Source: Pararge aegeria (lineage: Eukaryota > Arthropoda > Insecta > Lepidoptera > Nymphalidae). From it: a stretch of DNA of 64,000 nucleotides. The notes below the pieces were generated by a model, which worked only from the letters and a program-made list of their open reading frames with translations, had not been told where the DNA came from and did not search any database. The stretch is from NCBI RefSeq assembly GCF_905163445.1, contig NC_053191.1, forward strand, positions 16,988,001 through 17,052,000, given 5' to 3'. Made by a program: the position numbers and the translations under genes. This document shows, in pieces, positions 58,937 through 64,000 of the stretch. Positions within the stretch are counted from its first letter, which is position 1, and every line of letters begins with the position of its first letter.

Positions 58937-61900
58937 GTTGTAGGGGGAAACCCCTACAACTACTTTTTTTTTTTTTTTTTTTTAACTACTTGATACAGAA
59001 TGAATGCTTGAGGAGGTAATGCTTTTACTTTTATACGGCTTAGGTACCGAACGATGCAAAGATGCTTCCCGGTGTTTTAGTCGTTATAACATAAATGTTT
59101 TACATTTTTTCCAGAAAAGAAATGAACGTCATCAAGAAAATGTCATGGCTGCGAGCCGTGATGATATCGTGCGTGAAACTGAACACTAAAGTGGCCATTT
59201 TTCTCAGCATCATCTCCTTTATAGCGTTCAAAAACGAGCTGACCGCCGCCAAAGTGTTCGTGATCTTCTCATATTACGACATTCTGAAATACTCCCTCGT
59301 GGACTTCTTGCCGTTAGCGATAACCTTTACGTTAGAAGCTTACGTGAGCGTGCAAAGGATACAAGAGTTTCTGCTTTTACCGGAAGTTGATAACCAAGAT
59401 GGCGTCGATTTGATTAATATAGACGAAGTTAAGAATACCAGCGGATTGAATGGAGTGTTCGAGAAGATCGGCAATGGGTGAGTTCTAACCTCGTTTCTAG
59501 TTTAGGACGCCATAATAAGTTATTACTATTTATATATCACTTTCACTTATTGCACTAAAAGTACAAGTTAGCCCTTCACTGCAATCTCACTTGTTGGTAA
59601 GTGATGATGCAGCCTAAAGATAATAATATGGCATGGCAGCTATATTAAAGAAATAAGCCTAATCGGTTTCTACGCGACATCGTACTGGAACGCTGAATCG
59701 CTAAGCGGCACGTCTTTGTCGTCGCTAAGGAGGACTGTTGCCCGCGGCTTCGTCTGTCTTTTTTTTTGTTTTAATAAATCCCGCGGAAACGAAATATATC
59801 CTACGTGTTAAACCAGGGTAAACTCTATCCACAGTTCAAATTTCAGTTAAATTATTTCAGTACATTTTTCGTGAATTTTACAAACTTCTATCCATTTATA
59901 CAAACTCTCGGATTTATAATATTGCTAGGATAGGATAAGATAGTAGGATAGTTGGATTATTTTTGTCAAGTAGGAGGCTACGGCCGTGGCTAGTTACCAC
60001 CCTACCGACAAAGATTTAGTGTTCCGTTACGATGTGGCATAGACGTCGATTACCGTTTAGGGTATGAGTTTAACATAACTGCCATACTCCCTTATAAGTA
60101 ACATGTTAGCCCGCTACCATCTTAGACTGCATGTTCACTTACCGCAAGGTTAGATTGCAATTAAAGGCTAACTTTTAGTAAAAAAAAAAAAAATAGTAGA
60201 ACAATAAAAATAGTTCATGTGATAACTGGTCTGGTTTTAGTTTGGACCATAAAACTGTTTATTTCTTTCAGGCAACAAGCGTACATAAAATCTGAAACAA
60301 ACCTCGAGCAACTGAAACCGGCTGTATTAGTTAGTTTTAAGGACTACACAGCACACTGGCCCAGTACTGAAGAGGATTCCAAAGAAAAAGTTGTGGCATT
60401 GAGCGACATTAATCTAAATGTGAGTACTTTATTTTATTCTTTACTCCGTTAGGGTGTTTAGTAACAAAGATCGGACCAGAACACAGTGAAGACAGGAATT
60501 ATAAATTTTCACCCCGCTTCGCCACTTTTAATATCGTAGCGTTGAAGTGTAGCAAAACACCAAGTTAACCAATAATGAAATAAAATAAATAAATAAATTA
60601 CGACAATACACACATCTCCATCTAGCCACAAAGTAAGCGTAGCTTCTGTTATTAGTCTAAGATGACTGATGAATATTTTTAATATACAACGTGTAAATAA
60701 AAACCGAAATAATAATTAACAGGTACTTTAGAGGTACATTATTTACTGTCTTTGACACTTATCTGTGAAAGAGTAAAACACTGCCATAGTTTTAGCTGAG
60801 AGAAATCATATACAGCGCTAACATCACATGCAAATTAAAATCACTTTACTCTTGTAACTTTGTTAGATACGCATTGCTTAGTGTTGGTACTATGCGCGTG
60901 TCGGCCTTTGATTTTCAATAGGGTTGTCATAAGTAAACACTTAGAATGTTTTGAAATAGTTTGGATGTAAAAATAAATATGCTTCTTTTTATTTAATATT
61001 TTTACAAGGTGATTTCTTATGAAATATCCTTATGCACCCTTTAACATATTTCTTAATTCGGTCCCGAAATTACAGACACTACAGACAACCTAGGCTAAAC
61101 TGCGCCTCAGGTTGATCGAAACAAGGCGGCACGTAGCAGGACTTGTTCCTTGCATGCCCTGTGAAGTGTTGATCTGTTATAGGCGATGGTATTCCACTTT
61201 ACAATCTTCTTTGTGTTTTCATTATTTCTATAAAAGAAACCTAGAATGGCGCAAGCGGGTTTAAGAAGGTTAAAGTATATAAAGTTCATATTTCAACAGA
61301 TTTTGACATTCAGTATTTTACCCTAGGAGTTCTCCGATGAGATAGGAAAATTTTTCAACTTTTTTTTGTTCACAGATAAAACCGGAATCATTAACGACAA
61401 TAGTGGGCACAGTGGGGTCTGGGAAGACGACGTTGTTGCAGGCGATGCTCCGCGAGATCTTGCCCACAACTGGGCATCTTTCAGTACGTGGGGTGCTAGC
61501 TTACGCCGCGCAGGACCCGTGGCTTTTTGAAGCGTCGGTACGTATCAAAGAGTAACAAACATCCATCCATCCATACAAATTTCGCATTTATGATATTAGT
61601 GGGATTATAATATTATTGGGAAGTAAACTTGTAGTTTTGATATTCCCCCAGGTCCGACAAAACATCTTATTCGGCCAAGAGTTGGATCTCCGGAGGTACA
61701 AACAAGTCATCAAATGCTGCCAGCTTAAAAGCGACCTTGATATCCTGCCGCATGGAGACAAAACTGTGGTGGGAGAGAGAGGTATAGCAACCATATTTTC
61801 TCATACAATTTCCATTTAGAAATTTCACGCCGGTCAAGGTCAAATATTATTTATTGTTTATATTAATTACAGGGCTGACGTGTAGTACATTAAAAAAAGA

Positions 61901-63328
61901 AGGAATTAGGGAGCTTATTAGTTAGGCAGGAAATAAAAAAATATAAAAAATACACAAACTTTTGTCAAACTAAGTAAAAAAAATGGTCCCGATTTCTGAC
62001 ATCATCCGGACGTGGGATTCATGCACAGTTACGGGGCGTTATTTTTAATCTTGCAAGTATTAAAAATGTTGGATTTTAGTTTCTAAACTTGCTAATATTG
62101 TGTGTATTCAGGTACGTCTCTATCCGGTGGCCAGCGTGCCAGAATTTCACTAGCTCGCTGCGTGTACCAACACGCAGATGTGTATATGCTGGACGATCCG
62201 CTAGCGGCCGTTGACGCCAAGGTAAATACCAAACGAAGTGGACTACATAGCAAAGCTTATTGCGTGCGGGATTTTCGAGAGACGAAGCTTTCGAAAAGTG
62301 AAACGAGCGAGCAAACCAAGGAAATAATTTCAAAGCAACAACAAAACATCGCATATTAAATTTTTTTGTCTTTCCCTAAAATGTTGGCAATATTTTTATT
62401 ACTTCTAATTGTAATTAAGTATATTTAATAATAGTGCGCAATGTTGGTCCTTATACTCGCCGAAGCATATTAGTGCGCTTGAAAGACTGATAAATTCAAT
62501 GTTTTAACACTCTTGCAAGGATGAAAGGTCACTATTGTATTATTTTATTATTGAAAGTAACTTACAGTTCTCAAAGGAATACAAACAATTTTTAGTTACC
62601 ATTTTTACAGTTTGTGTTATGGTATTGTTGTAGGTGGCACAGGCGATCTACGAGGAGTGCATCCGAGGATTTCTGCGCGATAAGGCGACCGTCCTTGTCA
62701 CTCACCACGTGCAGTACGCAACGCACGCCTCCAATGTGTGCGTTATGAGAGCGGGGAAGGTATGTTTTATCTCTTTCCCTCGTGTCTCAATGACGCGAAC
62801 TTTATACGAGAAATCAGTGCTTGCCATAGTTATAGGTAGAATATAATAAATAATAATAATAAATGATTATTTACATTCCTTACAGTTACTTATCTTACTG
62901 GCTAAATATATTTTTCTTGATCCTAATTTCTTATTTTCTTGACTAAGTAATATATTGCCCTTATTGCCCGCCAACGGCGGTAAAAGCTTCCTTCATATTT
63001 TTCCATTTGTACCTGTCCCTTGCTTTAAATGCAATTCAAAAAAATTTTAATTTGATTTTATATTTTCTTTAGCTGTATGTATCTAAAAAAACCATAACAG
63101 TAAAAGATATTAAGAGGATTCGAAAAGTACGTTTAGTTTGAGTATATAGTTAGTCGTCTTACTTTAGTTTTCTCATGTTTTTTTTGCTTTATATAGATAG
63201 TGGCGCAAGGAACGTACCATGAACTGAAGAATGGAGTGGCAGAATTCGAGAAGTTAATAGAAATGGGGTCGAAGGGTGAAGAAGAGAAGCAGAAGCAGAA
63301 AATCGCCTATGAGAAACAGGAGAGCGTT
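49336..63328 (+). CDS. ABCC-subfamily transporter (MRP4-like), N-terminal half; gene runs off the right edge
   Basis: Fifteen coding exons encode 697 residues with all phases consistent: 49336-49415, 50592-50654, 50968-51044, 55473-55575, 56051-56155, 56575-56677, 57116-57347, 58582-58738, 59115-59477, 60272-60419, 61376-61537, 61652-61781, 62112-62221, 62634-62759, 63197-63328. The N-terminus (NPRERANFISKICFW...FVKGRKGQL) is that of short ABCC proteins without TMD0. TMD1 spans about 85-430. NBD1 has Walker A GTVGSGKT (488-495), Q-loop Q523, signature LSGGQ (578-582), Walker B VYMLDD (598-603) and H-loop H635. Aspartate at the catalytic-glutamate position is normal for ABCC NBD1. These proteins export organic anions, conjugates or nucleotides across the plasma membrane using ATP. 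An MRP4-type protein is about 1300 residues, so about half is present. The exact paralogue cannot be told by eye. Confidence 0.92.
49441..50083 (+). repeat. 30-bp minisatellite in ABCC intron 1, interrupted by a MITE
   Basis: The unit is TTGAAACGTTTAAATTATCA plus TACCAGTCAG. There are about four diverged units left of 49549 and about eleven to twelve nearly identical ones from 49768 to 50083. Because 30 is divisible by three, a spurious open frame of decapeptide repeats (QLKRLNYHTS) appears. Confidence 0.95.
49557..49760 (+). mobile_element. hAT-type MITE (204 bp, about 60-bp terminal inverted repeats) inside a minisatellite
   Basis: The ends CAGTGGCGTGCATAGAGG and CCTCTATGCACGCCACTG extend as near-perfect inverted repeats of about 60 bp. 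CAGTCAGT occurs at 49549-49556 and 49761-49768, an 8-bp duplication derived from the minisatellite unit. It lies in ABCC intron 1. Confidence 0.8.
50195..50375 (-). mobile_element. S2 SINE fragment in ABCC intron 1
   Basis: AGGCATGCAGGTTTCCTTAC, CCTTCACCGTGGAAGCCAGT, AAAACGCACATAACTTGG and GGGATTCGAATG. Confidence 0.6.
50592..50654 (+). CDS. ABCC exon 2
   Basis: A 63-nt exon between acceptor AATTTCAG and donor ACAG|GTAAAG. It encodes YTRPVFVKGRKGQLNISEMY, the cytosolic lasso region after the first conserved tryptophan. Confidence 0.9.
50738..50940 (+). mobile_element. S3 SINE with head, filling ABCC intron 2
   Basis: Head CTCCGTGGCGCAGTAG (A-box) and GGGTTCGATTCCTGGC (B-box), then GGTGGGAGGGTTTGTGCGAT. 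It makes up most of the 313-bp intron 2. Confidence 0.65.
50968..51044 (+). CDS. ABCC exon 3
   Basis: A 77-nt exon, acceptor GATTGCAG and donor CAAG|GTAAAT. It encodes CTPGHRAAPRGDVMGEQWKK and the following residues, matching the 'DxLGD.LEKEW' lasso segment of the family. Confidence 0.85.
51760..52045 (+). mobile_element. Non-LTR LINE C-terminal fragment with poly(A)
   Basis: The plus frame reads IRTAKAWNALPSSVFPDTYN, then LGTFE (stop) RVTKHLLGKRA. This is the typical 'FFPRTA..WN.LPS.VFP..Y.L..FK..V..HL' end of CR1/Jockey-type reverse transcriptases, with an in-frame stop. It ends in about 14 A. It lies in ABCC intron 3. Confidence 0.65.
52046..52140 (+). mobile_element. S3 SINE 3' fragment in ABCC intron 3
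   Basis: CAACAGGTTATCCCGCTAAC, TTAGACTGCATATGCATTTA and GTCAAGGGCCAACTTGTAC. Confidence 0.5.
53273..53640 (+). repeat. Tandem repeat, 3 units of about 122 bp, inside the Helitron
   Basis: CCCCGTTCAACCGATTGTC recurs at about 53347, 53469 and 53591. Units also share CCCACCAGGCGGCGCTGTC. Divergence is low. Confidence 0.8.
54171..54600 (+). pseudogene. Decayed N-terminus of a Helitron Rep/helicase protein
   Basis: It opens with ATGCCACGGAAAAAA (MPRKKIKYRK). RANETDSVR is readable in one frame. In another frame come DDQRLRQNQLRTKTDLNKAA and then VVIGSMNVVCPHCRAKKFQK. The 'RLRANE.....RL.DQRLRQ' and 'IG.M...C..C.A.K' patterns are those of the region before the Helitron_like_N domain. At least two frame breaks; the Rep and helicase domains are missing. 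Confidence 0.65.
54906..55384 (+). mobile_element. Non-autonomous Helitron-like element (GACT-repeat start, CTAG end)
   Basis: Starts ATATATAAAAGGCAAAGG followed by GACTGACTGACT and a 'CGGATTGGGCTGAAAT' block. It ends with GCGAAGCCGCGGGCGAAAGCTAG, the usual 3' hairpin and CTAG terminus. It contains two hairpins with TAAT loops near 55017 and 55062. Confidence 0.7.
54992..55047. repeat. Perfect 26-bp inverted repeat, loop TAAT
   Basis: The arms 54992-55017 and 55022-55047 are exact reverse complements. A second hairpin, arms 55051-55060 and 55065-55074 (GCCTACGTTG/CAACGTAGGC), has the same TAAT loop. Confidence 0.9.
55473..55575 (+). CDS. ABCC exon 4 (first membrane helix)
   Basis: Encodes PSLLRTIIDIYGSKF and a hydrophobic run, LTFNLVFSIFDCAV, the start of TMD1 helix 1. 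Acceptor TTGTTTCAG, donor TTAG|GTAAGT. A 4.4-kb repeat-filled intron precedes it. Confidence 0.9.
56051..56155 (+). CDS. ABCC exon 5
   Basis: Encodes the end of helix 1 and the following loop and helix: LSIPVCLEGLIHYF, then YLYAAGVVG. Acceptor TCTTACAG, donor GTAGG|GTAAGT. Confidence 0.9.
56262..56352. repeat. Imperfect inverted repeat (small MITE-like) in ABCC intron 5
   Basis: GTAAGCATCAA pairs with TTGATGCTTAT about a 6-bp loop. The outer GCTGTTGTAAC and GTACCACAACG, and AATAGGTT and AACCTGTTAT, pair imperfectly. Confidence 0.55.
56575..56677 (+). CDS. ABCC exon 6 (helix 2 and intracellular coupling region)
   Basis: Encodes LMAISATMVHPMILYL followed by MKIRVACCSLIYRK, the conserved 'G.K.R.A.CSLIYRKAL' motif of ABCC TMD1. 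Acceptor TATTTAAG, donor AAG|GTACGC, phase 0. Confidence 0.9.
57116..57347 (+). CDS. ABCC exon 7 (helices 3-4)
   Basis: Encodes GLAGHVVNLLTTDAQRFD, the family's 'G..VNL.S.D..RFD' motif, then two hydrophobic helices (ESIIIVYLMY and TLIGVAFLLMFIPLQ). Acceptor TCATTACAG, donor CAAG|GTGAGA. Confidence 0.92.
58582..58738 (+). CDS. ABCC exon 8 (intracellular loop)
   Basis: Encodes YLGKVSSRFRRQTAVRTD, then RLMNEVIQSIEAIKMYAWEN. 'R..LMNE.I..I..IKMYAWE' is diagnostic for ABCC TMD1. Acceptor TTCCTTAG, donor AGAAG|GTAATC. Confidence 0.93.
58905..58983. repeat. Poly(A)/poly(T) foldback in ABCC intron 8
   Basis: An A-run, then GTAGTTGTAGGGG, spacer GAAA, then CCCCTACAACTAC and a T-run. Arms are about 33 bp and perfect. 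Confidence 0.9.
59115..59477 (+). CDS. ABCC exon 9 (helices 5-6 and linker)
   Basis: 121 codons cover MSWLRAVMISC, two hydrophobic helices, then YVSVQRIQEFLLLPEV, the conserved 'S..RI..FLLL.E' ending of TMD1, and an acidic linker. Acceptor TTTTCCAG, donor AATGG|GTGAGT. Confidence 0.93.
59562..59735 (-). mobile_element. S3 SINE (minus) in ABCC intron 9
   Basis: AAGTTAGCCCTTCACTGCAA, TTTCTACGCGACATCGTACT and AATCGCTAAGCGGCACGTCT. Confidence 0.6.
59743..59940 (-). mobile_element. Helitron-like fragment in ABCC intron 9
   Basis: On the minus strand it has AATATTATAAATCCGAGAGT near its start and AGACGAAGCCGCGGGC at its end. It separates two inverted S3 SINE copies. Confidence 0.5.
59960..60195 (+). 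mobile_element. S3 SINE (plus) in ABCC intron 9
   Basis: GGCTACGGCCGTGGCTAGTT, AGCCCGCTACCATCTTAGAC and GGCTAACTTTTAGTAAAAAA. Confidence 0.6.
60272..60419 (+). CDS. ABCC exon 10 (entry to NBD1)
   Basis: Encodes the linker and first NBD1 strands: VSFKDYTAHWPS, then VVALSDINLN. The tryptophan corresponds to the aromatic A-loop residue (usually 'A.W'). Acceptor CTTTCAG, donor AAT|GTGAGT. Confidence 0.9.
60575..60690 (-). mobile_element. S1 SINE fragment in ABCC intron 10
   Basis: AATAAATAAATTACGACAAT and AAGTAAGCGTAGCTTCTGTT. It abuts a TACAACGTG MITE. Confidence 0.55.
60687..61065 (-). mobile_element. MITE, TACAACGTG family, in ABCC intron 10
   Basis: Opens TACAACGTGTAAATAAAAAC and runs through GGGTTGTCATAAGTAAACAC to TTATGCACCCTTTAACA. 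The right terminal repeat is missing. Confidence 0.6.
61376..61537 (+). CDS. ABCC exon 11 (Walker A, Q-loop)
   Basis: Encodes IVGTVGSGKTTLLQAMLREI with an intact Walker A lysine (K494), and AYAAQDPWLFEAS with Q-loop Q523. Acceptor TTCACAG, donor TCG|GTACGT, both ends phase 0. Confidence 0.93.
61652..61781 (+). CDS. ABCC exon 12
   Basis: Encodes VRQNILFGQELDLRRYKQVI, then DLDILPHGDKTVVGERG, the helical subdomain of NBD1. Acceptor CCCCCAG, donor GAGAG|GTATAG. A short intron follows. Confidence 0.92.
62112..62221 (+). CDS. ABCC exon 13 (signature motif, Walker B)
   Basis: Encodes SLSGGQRARISLARCVY, then VYMLDDPLAAVDAK. Signature LSGGQ and the D-loop are intact. Acceptor GTATTCAG, donor AAG|GTAAAT. 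Confidence 0.93.
62634..62759 (+). CDS. ABCC exon 14 (H-loop)
   Basis: Encodes YEECIRGFLRDKATVLVTHH, then VQYATHASNVCVMRAGK. The H-loop histidine is H635. The next residue is histidine where most family members have glutamine ('THQLQYL'). Acceptor TTGTAG, donor AAG|GTATGT. Confidence 0.9.
63197..63328 (+). CDS. ABCC exon 15 (start of inter-domain linker)
   Basis: Encodes IVAQGTYHELKNGVAEFEKL, the last strand and helix of NBD1 ('G.Y.EL'), then a Lys/Glu/Gln-rich linker. Donor AGCGTT|GTATGT. The next exon is not visible before 64000. Confidence 0.88.
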
Positions 63329-64000
63329 GTATGTATTATTCTCTTTTAATGCCAAATTTATTTACTTCCCCCATCCATGTACCTTCGTTCATCGATCGAT
63401 CAAATTATTCGTTAATCAATTTTACCATTCAGCTGGTACATTTTTATTGTTTATTTCATAAATTATTTATAATAATTTTAAATGATTATGCGCTAGGGTC
63501 ACTCGCAATAGGTAATGTCACAACTAGCCTCGTGTGTTAATTTGGTCGCAATTGTGTTTTTATTGTTTTTTTAGCGACAATAGAATAGATCTATATCCCA
63601 GTTTACTGGCGCAAAAATGAACGAGAACTGTAAATAGATTTAAACAAAATGATAATCTTTGTTTAATTAAATTAAATCGTCTGTCTATGACAAATGTAAG
63701 AGTGTCTTGAACCATAGAGAACTTCGTATGAAGTACAAAAAAAATTTTCAAACATTATTTAATTATTTATTTTATTTATACTCTTGTATTTACAAGCCAC
63801 CACAAGTTAAATAATAAAAAAGAAAAAAAGAATAGAAAAACAAAGACATATTAAGCAGAATACAAAAGGCGGTCTTATCGCTAAATAGCGATCAAGCTTT
63901 CTGTAGGTTACTTTACTTATATCTACTATTGTATATTCTTTATACTTTGTCCTTTTGACTTTGCTAATAAGTAGTTAATCCTATTAAAGGACACTCTATT
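63329..64000. other. ABCC intron 15 (continues beyond the window)
   Basis: Opens with the donor GTATGT. A U3 repeat piece (GGCGGTCTTATCGCTAAATA) lies at about 63850-63900. Confidence 0.6.

Noticed and set aside
1..64000. A novel multi-gene system (defence, biosynthetic or toxin cluster)
   Set aside because: Only two cellular genes with unrelated roles are supported. The remaining coding signals are transposon-derived.

Overview
This is an A+T-rich insect nuclear window, most likely from a butterfly or moth (Lepidoptera). The evidence is intron-rich genes with GT/AG splice sites and a dense background of repeats of lepidopteran style: tRNA-headed SINEs, non-autonomous Helitrons with a GC-rich 3' hairpin followed by CTAG, an RTE-type LINE with a (GAT)n tail, and MITEs. 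Species cannot be fixed by eye.

Layout. 1-12.3 kb is intergenic and made of repeats and unassigned A+T-rich DNA; a possible minus-strand first exon lies near 10.45-10.56 kb. 12,376-19,812 (+) is a complete six-exon gene for a CKAP2/CKAP2L-like mitotic microtubule protein of 743 residues, with a KEN box and a recognisable CKAP2 C-terminal domain. 19.8-49.2 kb is a 29-kb gene desert. It holds a 5'-truncated but uninterrupted RTE reverse transcriptase (27,404-29,272, minus) with perfect target duplications, plus several nested insertions. 49,249 to the right edge (+) is the first half of an ABCC transporter (MRP4 type, no TMD0): a 5' UTR and 15 coding exons encoding 697 residues, covering TMD1, NBD1 and part of the linker. 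TMD2 and NBD2 must lie to the right of the window. All exon phases join without a frameshift in both genes.

The two genes are unrelated in function: one acts on spindle microtubules, the other exports amphipathic or conjugated compounds across a membrane. I see no operon-like system, CRISPR array, rRNA, true tRNA or new defence-type module. The most informative signals are transposon archaeology. They include an RTE insertion whose near-empty paralogous site sits 4-6 kb away, hAT-type MITEs with exact 8-bp duplications (one splitting a 30-bp minisatellite in ABCC intron 1), a three-level nested insertion, a Helitron carrying a decayed Helitron-protein N-terminus, several long hairpins, and TE ends that abut splice sites.

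Exon coordinates were read by eye from splice consensus, phase and protein similarity. Repeat borders are approximate unless a target duplication or terminal repeat is stated.
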